NCBI GenBank assembly: GCA_002423545.1
Contig: DIWP01000001.1
Coordinates: forward strand, 62,001-126,000
Origin: Thermoleophilia bacterium UBA6103
GTDB lineage: Bacteria; Actinomycetota; Thermoleophilia; UBA2241
Length of the DNA: 64,000 nt
Reading direction: 5' to 3'
The position numbers were made by a program, and so were the translations under genes. Position 1 is the stretch's first letter; every line of letters begins with the position of its first letter. The notes under the pieces were generated by a model that made no database searches, was not told the origin of the DNA, and saw only the letters and a list, made by a program, of their open reading frames with translations. Shown in pieces: positions 1-8,999 of this stretch.

Positions 1-647
1 TACCGGTGGTGGTACTCACCAAGGCCGATGCCTCGCCGTCGCCTGACGAGGCGCGCGCCGAGGTGGAGGCGAGCGCCTTCGGCGTCGACGTTCTGCTTAC
101 AAGCGCGGTGCGCGGGCTCGGTGTCGACGACCTGCTCAAGTACCTGGCCGAGCATCGCACGGCGGCATTGATCGGTCCCTCGGGTTCGGGCAAGTCGACG
201 CTCACGAACGCACTGCTGGGTGAGGATCGTCAGGCCACCAGGGAGGTCCGGGAACACGACCGCCGCGGTCGCCATACTACGGTCGCCCGCGAGCTCATCG
301 CGCTGCCGAAAGGCGGCCTCATCATCGATACGCCCGGGTTGCGCGCACTGGCGCTGACCGGCTCTGAGGCCGGCATCTCCAGCACCTTCCCGGACATCGA
401 GGAAGCCGCTCTGGAGTGCCGTTTCCGCGACTGTACCCACACGGCCGAGCCGGGCTGCGGCGTGCAGGCGGCGGTCGAAGAGGGCACCATCCCGGCAGGT
501 CGCCTGGAGAGCTACCGCAAGCTCCTGCGCGAGGCGGAGGTGGCCGCCATGAAGACCGACCCCCGTCTGCGCGCCGCGGAGGTCCGCAAGTGGAAGATCA
601 TTCACAAGTCGGTGAAGGACCACTATCGGCTGACCGGTCGGGGATGA
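1..647 (+). CDS. rsgA: Ribosome small-subunit GTPase RsgA (5' end cut off)
   Basis: C-terminal part of the circularly permuted GTPase that acts in late 30S subunit maturation. The order of motifs is diagnostic: the G4 motif TKAD lies at the very start of the visible reading frame, the P-loop GPSGSGKST comes about 57 residues later, then DTPG (G3), and finally a zinc knuckle with ECRFRDC, a His and PGC. The N-terminal OB fold lies outside the window; the frame is open to base 3. Ends with a TGA at 645-647. No partner gene is visible; the next gene starts about 210 bases downstream. Confidence 0.95.
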   Translation, partial: PVVVLTKADASPSPDEARAEVEASAFGVDVLLTSAVRGLGVDDLLKYLAEHRTAALIGPSGSGKSTLTNALLGEDRQATREVREHDRRGRHTTVARELIALPKGGLIIDTPGLRALALTGSEAGISSTFPDIEEAALECRFRDCTHTAEPGCGVQAAVEEGTIPAGRLESYRKLLREAEVAAMKTDPRLRAAEVRKWKIIHKSVKDHYRLTGRG

Positions 648-855
648 GCCTCAGGGCGACGTCTGTGCAGCGAGCCGGGTTTCCAGTGCCACCCGCTGGT
701 GAACACCGGTACGCTGGTACGGAGCAGAGAGGTTCTGCGGTGGTTCCTGGCGTTCACCACTCACGAGCCGACCATCATGGCGGCGGCGCCGGGCGAAGGC
801 CGGGCTGCGACCGGCGAAGACGGCGGACTGCCGCCGGACGGGAGGAGAGCGAGCG

Positions 856-1611
856 ATGAAGATCCGCGGTGAAGGACTCGAGCTGGCGCTCCGGGTCGTA
901 CTGAGCTGCCCGTGTCCCGTGACGCCCGACCAGGAGCGTCGCATCTTCGAGCTGGCGCAGGCCATGGCGCCCGACGAAGTCGGCGACTACGCGCGCGTCC
1001 TGGCGGTCTTCGATCAGGCGGGCACGCCGTTCCATCGGCTGGCCGACTTCGTCCGCTGGATGACCCCCGTCGACACCGAGGCGATCATCGAGCGCGAGCA
1101 CGTGCTGCGAGCCAACGCGTCCTCGTACCACTGGGAGCATGCCATCTCCACGCTCCCTGGCGCCGTGAGCCGCGTCTCGTCGCTGTCGAGCTGGCTGCTG
1201 GCTCACATGATCCTGCCGGTCCGGCTTCAGGCCGGCGCCGACGGCGACGTGCGGGCCATCTACGCATACGGGTGTGGCGACCGCTTCGTCGAGCTGCGCC
1301 ACGTCTTCCTGCCGCCCGAGCTTGCGCTGGCGTCCGGTCTGGAGCCCGCCGCAGCCGCCGCCGCCGGTTCGTCTGAGGCGGCTGCCCCGGCGTCCGCCGC
1401 CGACGGGCGGCTGTGGGCGATCCATTTCGCCGCCGCGCTCGGGCCGCTGCGGCCCGGTGAGGACCGTCTGCTGGTGGATCTGCTCGACGCCAACCGGCAG
1501 CTCACGATGCACCGCGAACGCGTCGTCTCGATCGACTATCGCGACTTCGAGCTGCAGGGCGACAACGCGGACTTCTGCCGCCGTCGTCACGCGGCGTACT
1601 GGGGCAGCTGA
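856..1611 (+). CDS. Uncharacterised 251-residue protein
   Basis: I do not recognise the family. The ATG at 856 follows a GGGAGGAG site about 9 bases upstream. The first 130 residues look alpha-helical (IFELAQAMAPDEVGDYA, a central SLSSWLLAHMILPV stretch), followed by a short beta-like region with YAYGCGDRFVELRHVFLP. Residues about 165-185 are an Ala/Ser-rich linker and the rest is a small C-terminal segment rich in charged residues ending CRRRHAAYWGS. There is no signal peptide and no convincing membrane segment. It precedes an MBL-fold gene on the same strand with a 57-base gap, so the two may be cotranscribed. Function unknown. Confidence 0.6.
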   Translation: MKIRGEGLELALRVVLSCPCPVTPDQERRIFELAQAMAPDEVGDYARVLAVFDQAGTPFHRLADFVRWMTPVDTEAIIEREHVLRANASSYHWEHAISTLPGAVSRVSSLSSWLLAHMILPVRLQAGADGDVRAIYAYGCGDRFVELRHVFLPPELALASGLEPAAAAAAGSSEAAAPASAADGRLWAIHFAAALGPLRPGEDRLLVDLLDANRQLTMHRERVVSIDYRDFELQGDNADFCRRRHAAYWGS

Positions 1612-1668
1612 CGACCTGAGACCGGCGTGGCACGGCGACGACAGCAGAGGATCCCTGGAGGTGGTGGG

Positions 1669-2460
1669 GTGCGCGCAAGGACCTTCGAGATCGCCCGTGG
1701 TGTCCACTGGCTGCCCATGCGCGGCGCCAACGTCTACCTCGTGGACTCAGGCGGGTCATGGGTGCTGATCGACGCCGGCTATCCGGGCTCCGCGGCGACC
1801 ATAGAGGGGGTGGTCGGACGGCTCTGTCGCGGGGGCCGGCCGCGATCGATCCTCCTCACGCACGGTCATCCCGATCACGCCGGGGCGGCGGTGCGTCTGG
1901 CGGCGGACTGGGACGTGCCGATCCTTCTCCCCGAAGGTGAGGCCCCGTTCGTCAACGGTACGTCGCTCTATCCCGAGCCGCTGGTCTTCTGGCTGGCGCG
2001 GCTGTTGCCGCGGCGGGCCATGGAGGCGCTCGCCCGGGGCAGTGACCTGGGTGGTGACGTGCGACCCTTCGATCCTCAGACGGGTGCGCCCGGCATGCCG
2101 GACTGGACCGTGGTCGCCACACCGGGCCATACGCCGGGCCACGTCGCCCTCTTCAGGCCCGGCGACAGGACGCTGATCAGCGGCGACGCCGTCCTGACGC
2201 TCGCCTGGCACAGTCGCCTCGGCAGCCGGGGGGTCGGCTGGCTGTGGGACCTGGCGCGCTGCAGGCCGCGGCTCTGCGGTCCGCCGACGGTCTTCACCTG
2301 CGACTGGCGCGCCGCGGCCACGTCGATCGCCACTCTGGCAGATCTGGAGCCCTGGGTCCTCGCGGCGGGCCACGGCGTCCCGCTCGCCGGCCGGCACGTC
2401 GCTCCGGCACTTCGCGACCTCGCTTCGCGCGTCTCCCCACCGTCTCTCGCCGGAGACTGA
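1669..2460 (+). CDS. Metallo-beta-lactamase-fold hydrolase
   Basis: 263-residue MBL-fold protein. Seen: the metal-binding THGHPDHAG motif near residue 66, a downstream TPGHTPGH, the Asp of SGDAV, and a final AAGHG, that is, the full set of H-x-H-x-D-H, His, Asp and His ligands expected for a dinuclear zinc or iron site. The fold begins with ANVYLVDSGGSWVLIDAG, as in the glyoxalase II-like/YcbL-like branch, so a thioester or other small-molecule hydrolase is likely; the substrate cannot be read from sequence. The GTG at 1669 is chosen because GGAGG at 1657-1661 lies 7 bases upstream; an in-frame start at 1627 has no such site and would add a non-conserved Gly-rich tail. Confidence 0.85.
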   Translation: MRARTFEIARGVHWLPMRGANVYLVDSGGSWVLIDAGYPGSAATIEGVVGRLCRGGRPRSILLTHGHPDHAGAAVRLAADWDVPILLPEGEAPFVNGTSLYPEPLVFWLARLLPRRAMEALARGSDLGGDVRPFDPQTGAPGMPDWTVVATPGHTPGHVALFRPGDRTLISGDAVLTLAWHSRLGSRGVGWLWDLARCRPRLCGPPTVFTCDWRAAATSIATLADLEPWVLAAGHGVPLAGRHVAPALRDLASRVSPPSLAGD

Positions 2461-2579
2461 GGCATCTGCCGGGCGGGTACGGTCGTATGACCGAAATGCC
2501 GCATGTGGCTGTCGAGGTCCCGCGGAAGCTTCGGTCACCGCGGTGCTCGCCGGATCCAGCAGCCTTGAGACGATCGGAG

Positions 2580-3068
2580 ATGACGATGGAGGCACCCCAG
2601 CAGATCACACCGAACGGACTGCCCGACTACCTGGAGGTGATCACCAGAGCGATCTTCCAGGCCGGCATGTCGTGGCGGGTCATCGCGGCCAAGTGGGACG
2701 GATTCCGCGAGGCCTTCCAGGGCTTCGACCCGGGGAAGGTGGCAGCCTTCACGCTGGACGACATCGAACGGCTGGCGGCGGATCCGCGGATCGTCCGCAA
2801 CCGCCGCAAGATCGAGGCGACGGTGCTCAACGCACAGGAACTGCTCGAGTTCGACCGTGAGCCCGACGGGTTCAAGGCCTACCTGCAGTCGCACGGCGGG
2901 TTCGACGCCACCGTGGCCGACCTGCGCCGGCACTTCAGGTTCCTCGGCGACACCGGCGCGTACTACTTCCTCTACGTCGTCGGCGAGCCGGTGCCGCCGC
3001 ACGAGGAGTGGATGGCGGCCCATCCGGGCGCCGGCCGGGGTACGGCGAAGCGGAGCCGCCAGGCCTGA
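2580..3068 (+). CDS. DNA-3-methyladenine glycosylase I-like protein
   Basis: 162-residue protein matching the core of Tag, which excises 3-methyladenine from DNA. Shared features: QAGMSW, the segment FREAFQGFDPGKVAAF, DDIERLAADPRIVRNRRKIEA, and a FLGDTGAYYFLY segment in place of Tag's FVGTSICYSFMQ. It lacks the N-terminal CGW segment and the C-terminal His/Cys pair that bind zinc in E. coli Tag, and the Glu preceding QAG in Tag is not conserved, so it belongs to a short variant group whose activity should not be assumed. Start at ATG 2580 or ATG 2586; neither has a strong ribosome site. Probably follows the MBL gene in one transcript. Confidence 0.75.
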   Translation: MTMEAPQQITPNGLPDYLEVITRAIFQAGMSWRVIAAKWDGFREAFQGFDPGKVAAFTLDDIERLAADPRIVRNRRKIEATVLNAQELLEFDREPDGFKAYLQSHGGFDATVADLRRHFRFLGDTGAYYFLYVVGEPVPPHEEWMAAHPGAGRGTAKRSRQA

Positions 3069-3238
3069 GCGGTCCCGAGGTCGCCGGGCCTTCGCCTTCG
3101 ACGGTCCGGAGATCCAAGACCGCCGCCTCCCGCCGGCAACGTTCTTCCTGCATTCCTGCAGAAACGGCGGATGATGACCGGTCTCCGTCGTGTTGTCGTC
3201 CCGCTCGTCCCTCTTGTCGCTCCGGTATCATTCAAGGC

Positions 3239-4408
3239 ATGGATGACGAGGTGCTGCCAAGGCGTCTGTGGCCCGTCATCGGCGCCGACCCGGTGCCTTC
3301 GCTGCTGGCCGCCGATGAGCCTGCAGCCCGCTGGGTCACGCTTCGGCGCGTGCTCGGCCGGCCGGAAGACGATGCCGACGTTCGGAAGGCACGCCGCGAG
3401 GTGCTCGCCGACCCGGGCGTGCAGGATCTGCTGGAGCGGATCCCGGACTGGGAGGCGGCAGACAAGGTCGGCGGGCACGACAGCCCGCGCTACGCGCCCA
3501 ACCTCCTCCACCTCCTGGCGGACATGGGCGTCCGGCCCGGCGACGACGACCGTTTCGACGACCTGCTCGACGCGTTCGCTCGTCACGAAGACGGTGGCCG
3601 GTTCGCGTGCTTCACGCAGTGGCGGCAGATGCCACAGCCGGTCTGGTGCACCCTGCCGTGCGACATGCACATCATCGCCGACATCATGGCGCGTTGCGGC
3701 CGCGCCGGTCAGGCCTCGGTGCGCCGTTCGCTGCGGCGGATCCTCGACGATTTCACCGAGACGACACAGGGCCCGGGCTGGAAGTGCATCCCCGATCCGG
3801 TCGTCAAGTTCCGAGGGCCGGGCCGGGTCGGGGACGTGTGTCCGCTGGTCACGCTTGAGGCGCTGCGTCTGTTCGCGCGGCTCATCGAGCAGCCCGCGGG
3901 TGTGACGGCTGCCGGCGCGGACGGGCTTCGCCACGTGACTCCGGCCGTCCGCACCGTGCTCGGCGTCTGGCGTGACCGTGGCGCCCACAGGCCGTACATG
4001 TTCGGTCACGGCCGCAGCTTCAAGACGGTCAAGTGGCCGACGACCTGGTACAGCGTGGCGCTGGTGCTCGACGCGGTCGGGCGCTACCCACAGGTGTGGA
4101 GCGCCGCTTCGCCCGTTGCCACCGAGGAGGACCGCCGCTCGGTCGCCGAGCTCGCCGCCTCTCTGATCGCGTACAATGTCGCACTCGACGGCAGCGTGAC
4201 GCCGCAATCGTGCTACAAGGGTTTCGAGCGCTTCTCGTTCGGTCAGAAGAGGCGGCCCTCGCCGTTCGCCGCCGCCCGTCTGTTCGCCATCCTGAAACCG
4301 TTCGAGGAGCTCGCCGGCGAGATCGCGGCCGTCGACGTCGCGGCGCTTGCCAGCTCGCGCGGTGGCAGCGGCACCGCCCGCCCTCCGCGCGTTCCGGGCC
4401 GTCCGTAG
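3239..4408 (+). CDS. Uncharacterised 389-residue helical protein
   Basis: Not assigned to a family. The sequence is helix-rich with repeated Trp/Pro/Gly turns (PVWCTLPCDMHIIADIMARCG, GWKCIPDP, RPYMFGHGRSFKTVKWPTTW), reminiscent of alpha/alpha-toroid proteins of the prenyltransferase/squalene cyclase type, but I see no DxDD catalytic motif. About six Cys residues lie in the middle part. The ATG at 3239 is chosen because sequence upstream of it in the same frame is Arg/Ser-rich with no coding character. Converges with the flavoprotein gene ending at 4476. The fold assignment is inference from pattern only. Confidence 0.6.
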   Translation: MDDEVLPRRLWPVIGADPVPSLLAADEPAARWVTLRRVLGRPEDDADVRKARREVLADPGVQDLLERIPDWEAADKVGGHDSPRYAPNLLHLLADMGVRPGDDDRFDDLLDAFARHEDGGRFACFTQWRQMPQPVWCTLPCDMHIIADIMARCGRAGQASVRRSLRRILDDFTETTQGPGWKCIPDPVVKFRGPGRVGDVCPLVTLEALRLFARLIEQPAGVTAAGADGLRHVTPAVRTVLGVWRDRGAHRPYMFGHGRSFKTVKWPTTWYSVALVLDAVGRYPQVWSAASPVATEEDRRSVAELAASLIAYNVALDGSVTPQSCYKGFERFSFGQKRRPSPFAAARLFAILKPFEELAGEIAAVDVAALASSRGGSGTARPPRVPGRP

Positions 4409-4475
4409 AGCCGGTCGTCAGATGCGTGGTCGTGGACGCCCTGCGCTCCGGGTCGGACCCGTTCGCCTTGCCGGG

Positions 4476-6155
4476 TCAGCTCCGCCGGCCGCGTCGCCGG
4501 CGGTGCCCGCGGCGGTTGTCGCGGATGGCCTGGCGGGCGGCCTGCCAGCCGGGGATGCCGCTGACCCCGCCGCCGCCGTGCGCTCCCGCCGAGCCGTTGT
4601 AGAGTCCGGTGACCGGTGTGCGGTAGTCGGCGTAGCCGGCTGCCGGACGCATATGGAAGAGCTGGTCGACCGAGAGCTCGCCGCCGTAGACGTTGCCGCC
4701 GACCAGTCCCAGCTCGCGCTCGAGCTCCCACGGTCCGATCACCTGGCGGGCGAGGACGGCGTTCGGCAGGTTCGGCGCCATCTCGCCGAGGGCGGCGATG
4801 ACGCGGTCGGCAAAGGCCTCGACGTCGTCGCGATGCGGCTCACGGTGCCACTCGTGCGGCACCCACTGCGAGTAGATCGACATGCAGTGGAGTCCCTCAG
4901 GCATGAGCGTGTCGTCGGAGACAGACGGGATCGTCACGTCTGCGATGGGATGCTCGGCGGGGCGCCCGGCGGTAGCGTCGTCGAACGCCGCCTGGACGTA
5001 CGCTGGTGAGACTGCCAGCTCGATCGAGCCGCGGTGGTACTCTGCCGCGACGTGACTCGCATCGCCACGGCCGGGGCCTCCGGCGTCCGCCGGCACGCCG
5101 CAGGGCGCGCCGGAGAAGCGCGGCAGCTCGGCGATCGCAAGGTTGATCTTGACCGCTCCGCCGCGACACTTGAAGCGCCGGATGTCTTCGACGAAGTCCG
5201 GTGGCAGCGTCGCCGGGTCCAGCAGTCGGAGGAAGGTGAGCCTGGGGTGGACGGTGCTCACCACCACCGGTGCCCGCAGCTCGCTGCCGTCGGCGAGGAC
5301 GACGCCGGTGACACGCTCTGAGATCGTACCGATGCGCATGACTTCGGCACCGGTGCGTACCTCGGCTCCACCAGCCTCGGCGGCGCGGCGACAGGCAGCA
5401 GCCAGACCGCCCATACCGCCACGGGCGAATCCCCAGCCGCCGACATGCCCGTCGCCCGGGTCGCCCATGGAGAGGTGCAGGAGGACATACGCGGTCCCCG
5501 GGGTGTCTGGTCCCGCCCAGGCGCCGACCGCGGCCGTCATCGCCATGAGCGCCTTGAGCTCCTCACTCTCGAACCAGTCGTCGAGGATCTCATTGATGCT
5601 GGCCGTGAAGAGTCGTGTGACGTCGGCCACCCCGCGGACCCCGAGCCTGCGGGCCCGCCAGGCGATCTCCAGCGTGCCGGCCAGGTCGCTCGGCTTCAGC
5701 GAGCCCAGGCACGGCGGTATCTGCGTGAAGATCGGCCAGACGACGTCGGCGATCTGCCCCAGCCATTCCTCCCAGCGAGCGTAGGCCTCGGCGTCACGAC
5801 GCGAGACACGCGCGATGCTCGGGTAGCTGCGCTCGGGATCCTCGCTGAGCATCAGACAGCGCCCGTCGGGGAACGGCACCAAGTAGGGCCCCATGGGGTG
5901 GATGCGCAGGCCGTGACGGTGGAGGTCCAGGTCGCGGATGATGCGTTGCGGCATCAGGCCGGCTACGTAGGAGTACGTGTTGACGCGCCAGTCCGGGTGC
6001 TCGGGCCAGGGGGACGACGTGTCGGTACAGCCACCGACGCGCTCACGGCGCTCCAGAACGAGGACTCTGGCGCCGGCCCCGGCCAGCTTGGCGGCGCAGA
6101 TCAGCCCGTTGTGGCCGCCACCGATGACGATGACGTCGTACTGATCGCGGGGCAC
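4476..6155 (-). CDS. FAD-dependent oxidoreductase, phytoene-desaturase/PYROXD2 type
   Basis: 559-residue flavoprotein. The N-terminus has a Rossmann dinucleotide fold, VIVIGGGHNGLICAAKLAGAGARVLVLERRERVGG in shape, and the C-terminus has the second FAD-contacting segment (GLYNGSAGAHGGGGVSGIPGW). The family (amino oxidase/carotenoid desaturase-like) includes desaturases and retinol-saturase relatives; no carotenoid genes are nearby, so the substrate is unknown. Start: GTG at 6155 behind GGGAGG with a 4-base gap, in preference to an ATG 36 bases upstream. The C-terminal 15 residues are Arg-rich (RRGHRRRRGRRS), unusual for the family. Lies 203 bases downstream of the FrhB-like gene on the same strand. 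Confidence 0.85.
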   Translation of the reverse strand: MPRDQYDVIVIGGGHNGLICAAKLAGAGARVLVLERRERVGGCTDTSSPWPEHPDWRVNTYSYVAGLMPQRIIRDLDLHRHGLRIHPMGPYLVPFPDGRCLMLSEDPERSYPSIARVSRRDAEAYARWEEWLGQIADVVWPIFTQIPPCLGSLKPSDLAGTLEIAWRARRLGVRGVADVTRLFTASINEILDDWFESEELKALMAMTAAVGAWAGPDTPGTAYVLLHLSMGDPGDGHVGGWGFARGGMGGLAAACRRAAEAGGAEVRTGAEVMRIGTISERVTGVVLADGSELRAPVVVSTVHPRLTFLRLLDPATLPPDFVEDIRRFKCRGGAVKINLAIAELPRFSGAPCGVPADAGGPGRGDASHVAAEYHRGSIELAVSPAYVQAAFDDATAGRPAEHPIADVTIPSVSDDTLMPEGLHCMSIYSQWVPHEWHREPHRDDVEAFADRVIAALGEMAPNLPNAVLARQVIGPWELERELGLVGGNVYGGELSVDQLFHMRPAAGYADYRTPVTGLYNGSAGAHGGGGVSGIPGWQAARQAIRDNRRGHRRRRGRRS

Positions 6156-6358
6156 GTGGCCTCCCTCAGTCGGCCGACCTGTCGTCGCCACGGTCGCAGC
6201 CTGGTCCGCCCGGCACGTGCGTGTGCTGTCGCTCAGCAGGCTACTTCGTAGGCTAGACAGCGGGCGGACTGTCCGTCAAGGGTGCCCTGAGCGCTCTGGT
6301 GGTCCGCGACAGCCTGGCCGGCGGTCTCGGGGCAGCGTGGGGCATCCGGCCGAACGTG

Positions 6359-7570
6359 TCAGCCGTGGCGGAACTCCCCGAGTCGGCGGTAGGCGGTCTC
6401 GGTGAGCAGATCGCGGATGCCGGCGAGCTTGTCGGAGGTGGACGGTGCCAGCTGCAGACCGGGGAATTCGGGGACCGCGCGGCCGCCCAGTCGGCGCAGC
6501 CACGTCCGGCCACGCAGCACCGGCCGCTTGACACGATACGTTGCGGATTGCGAGGCGACCATCTCCTCAGGTGAGGCCTCCATCAGCGTGAGGCGTGCGG
6601 GGGCAAGCCGCTCGATCAGGTCATAGCCGACGGAGGTCCGGGCGATCAGGTCCGAGACTCCCGGGGACCCGTAGAAGCGCTCCAGCCACGTGTCGCCGAG
6701 TGCGATGTCGGCCGGCTCCACCAGGGCGTCTGCGCAGGTGCGACAACGCGGCTGGATCCAGGCGGCGACGTAGTGGTCGTAGTAGTCGGCAAAGGACGCC
6801 GTGTGCAGGGCGCCGGAGCGTGTGTGGAGGCGCAGCTCGCCGGGCCAGTCCGGGCCGCGGTAGCCCACCAGGGTCAGCTCGGCGGGGTCGACGCCGATGC
6901 GGCGAGCCGCGACGCAGGTGGCACGCGGCAGCATGTTGAAGCCGCAGAAGACGCCGACGGTGAGCGGCACGCGTTCACGCAGCACTTGGCTGCGTCGCTG
7001 CGCAAGCCGCAGTCCCTGGATGTGGCACGGGAGCCCGACGAAGGCGTAGCGGCCGGGCGAGGCGCGCACCTCACGCAGCGCCTCGCCGACGGCGACCATG
7101 CTGTACTTGGAGCCGCGCAGGGCCGCGACCTCGGCGGTCGAGCGAGCGATCGCCGGCTCGGCCGCCAGTGGCGTGGCGCGGCTCATGCGGACGCCGATGA
7201 CGGCATCGACGTCGCCCTGTTCCAGCGCGCCCTGCAGCAGTGCCGTCGCGATGCCCCCTGAGGCGCCGGCGAAGCGCGTGTCAGGATCGCTGGCCCACCC
7301 GTACCACAGCCCGCGATACGGACCGAGGAAGTCGCGGAACGGGGCGTCGCCGTTCCGCTCACGCCACCACGCCCCGGAGCCGTAGTCGAATCCGTCGCCG
7401 GGGCAGACCTCGTCGCAGACGCCGCAGTCGGTGCAGCGTGCGTGATCGATCTCCGGCAGCCAGCCGTCGCGCAGCGTCCAGCGCATGCGCAGGGCATCCT
7501 GAGGGCACACGCCTGCACAGGTGCCGCACTGGGTGCAGAGCCCGTCGCGGACCACGTGCTCGATCGTCAT
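6359..7570 (-). CDS. Coenzyme F420 hydrogenase/dehydrogenase beta-subunit-like (FrhB) iron-sulfur protein
   Basis: 403 residues. Two ferredoxin-type clusters at the N-terminus, CTQCGTCAGVCP (C12, 15, 18, 22) and CTDCGVCDEVCP (C46, 49, 52, 56), predict two [4Fe-4S] centres. They are followed by the FrhB N- and C-domains: a GASGGIATALL glycine-rich segment, GLPCHIQGLRLAQ, and CRTCAD. The family carries FAD and Fe-S and reduces or oxidises F420 or related deazaflavins; members also act in chlorophyllide vinyl reduction and polysaccharide modification. No alpha or gamma hydrogenase subunit is present, so it is a stand-alone enzyme, perhaps an electron donor to a partner such as the downstream flavoprotein. 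Partnership is inference. Confidence 0.88.
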   Translation of the reverse strand: MTIEHVVRDGLCTQCGTCAGVCPQDALRMRWTLRDGWLPEIDHARCTDCGVCDEVCPGDGFDYGSGAWWRERNGDAPFRDFLGPYRGLWYGWASDPDTRFAGASGGIATALLQGALEQGDVDAVIGVRMSRATPLAAEPAIARSTAEVAALRGSKYSMVAVGEALREVRASPGRYAFVGLPCHIQGLRLAQRRSQVLRERVPLTVGVFCGFNMLPRATCVAARRIGVDPAELTLVGYRGPDWPGELRLHTRSGALHTASFADYYDHYVAAWIQPRCRTCADALVEPADIALGDTWLERFYGSPGVSDLIARTSVGYDLIERLAPARLTLMEASPEEMVASQSATYRVKRPVLRGRTWLRRLGGRAVPEFPGLQLAPSTSDKLAGIRDLLTETAYRRLGEFRHG

Positions 7571-7819
7571 GACATGTCACTCCCGGGTCGGGCCACCTGC
7601 CTCCCGTCCATGTGAGCGGAGCCTATCGCAGGTGGCCGACGGCGGGCACGCCGGCTCAGGGCGTCGGTCCTGGGGACGCTCGACCGGCTACCCGCCGTCA
7701 GCTATCGTTCGGCCGTCGTGCAGATCGGTGCCCCCGGCCGGTCGACCGGCCCGACAGCGGCGAGCGGACGGACGCTTCAGCACCGACCATTCTGCAGAGA
7801 CCGACCCCGGAGCGTGCAG

Positions 7820-8206
7820 ATGAGCGTCACCGCCGCCGTCATCATGATCGCGATCGGGCTGGCCATGGCCGGGATCTGGACCAGGGACATCGTCGCCGGC
7901 GCCGAGGTCGACCGCTCGGCGGGCCTGTTCCGAGCCCGTGAAGCCGGCACCGACTCTCTCTTCTGGCTGCACTGGCTGGCCGAGTACGGCACCGCGGCGG
8001 CGCTGATGACGGCCGCTGCCGCGCTGCTGGCCGGTGCCGGGTGGGGCCGGCCGCTCGCCTTCCTGGCTATCGGCGCGCTGGTCTACTCAGCGACGAACGC
8101 CCTTGGCTGGGCCTTCGGACGCCGTGAACGGTACCCGTATGCTGCCCCCATGCTCGTCAGTCTCGTCGGGGCGATCGCCGTCCTGGTCCTGGTGCTCGCA
8201 TCCTGA
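7820..8206 (+). CDS. Small integral membrane protein
   Basis: 128 residues with four predicted membrane segments, roughly residues 3-20, 50-70, 76-95 and 108-126. A charged loop with DRSAGLFRAREAGTDS separates segments 1 and 2. The ATG at 7820 has GGAG 7 bases upstream; an in-frame GTG at 7718 would add an unlikely basic tail. I do not recognise the family. Converges with msrA. Confidence 0.65.
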   Translation: MSVTAAVIMIAIGLAMAGIWTRDIVAGAEVDRSAGLFRAREAGTDSLFWLHWLAEYGTAAALMTAAAALLAGAGWGRPLAFLAIGALVYSATNALGWAFGRRERYPYAAPMLVSLVGAIAVLVLVLAS

Positions 8207-8251
8207 CGGCGTGATCATGGCGATCGACGATGGATCGTCTGTGGCGTCGCT

Positions 8252-8722
8252 TCAAAGCCCGCAGGACAGCAGCCCCTGCCGCTCGAGGTAGCGCTGGTGG
8301 TAGTCCTCGGCGGGCCACCAGGGGCCGGCCGGCACGATCTCGGTGACGATCGGCCGTCTGAAGGCGTCTGAAGCCTCGAGACGGTCCTTGACGGCGCGTG
8401 CCGCCGCCTCCTGCTCCGGTGAGTGGAAGAAGATGACGGAGCGGTACTGGGAGCCGATGTCGGGGCCCTGCCGGTCCTTCGTGGTCGGATCGTGCAGAGC
8501 GAAGAACGTCTCGACGAGCCGTTCGTAGCTCACCGCGTCGGGGTCGAACTCCACCTTGACCGCTTCGGCGTGGCCCGTCTTGCTGCGGCAGACCTGACGG
8601 TACGTCGGTTCCTCCTTGGTGCCACCGGTGTAGCCGACCTCCGTGTCCATGACGCCGGGGACGGTGCGGAAGCGCGCTTCGACGCCCCAGAAGCACCCGG
8701 CGGCGAACGTAGCGATAGCCAT
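8252..8722 (-). CDS. msrA: Peptide-methionine (S)-S-oxide reductase MsrA
   Basis: 156-residue repair enzyme reducing the S epimer of methionine sulfoxide. The catalytic Cys is in AAGCFWGVE near the N-terminus, followed by the family signatures GYTGG, GHAEAVKVEFDP, LHDPTTKDRQGPDIGSQYRS and the C-terminal EDYHQRYLER. A resolving Cys may be the one in the terminal LLSCGL. Start chosen at ATG 8722, which places the catalytic Cys at the usual position about 10; an upstream in-frame ATG at 8776 would add 18 unmatched residues. msrB lies 5.6 kb away beyond the radical SAM operon. Confidence 0.95.
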   Translation of the reverse strand: MAIATFAAGCFWGVEARFRTVPGVMDTEVGYTGGTKEEPTYRQVCRSKTGHAEAVKVEFDPDAVSYERLVETFFALHDPTTKDRQGPDIGSQYRSVIFFHSPEQEAAARAVKDRLEASDAFRRPIVTEIVPAGPWWPAEDYHQRYLERQGLLSCGL

Positions 8723-8999
8723 CTGCGGCCTTTCGTTGCTGTCGAGTCCAGTCAGTCCGTGGTTGCGTGCGCCCAAATGCTCTCAAGGTGCGTGTTCCCG
8801 CGAACGGCCGCTGCCAAGCCTGCCGATCCCGCATCGCCGGCGCGCGGCGTGGATGGAGCGTGCCGAGGGGTGTACAGTGTGCGGCGTCGCGTGATGTGGA
8901 AGTCGGGCGTCGCCCAGTGTCTGGGCGGGACCGGCTCACGCGGCCGGCCGGTCCGCACAGGACGAAACGGTCGCTCAGCACAGGAGACGCGAGCCCTCC

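Noticed and set aside
2972..4207. Long antisense reading frames (also 775-1707, 12720-14492, 46428-47978, 60768-62366)
   Set aside because: Typical high-GC shadows: Arg/His/Pro-rich, no domain, opposite to well supported genes.
8723..8999. Precursor peptide gene before the radical SAM gene
   Set aside because: Short frames exist, but none has a ribosome site plus a plausible core; a frame starting at 8892 simply runs on as a shadow.
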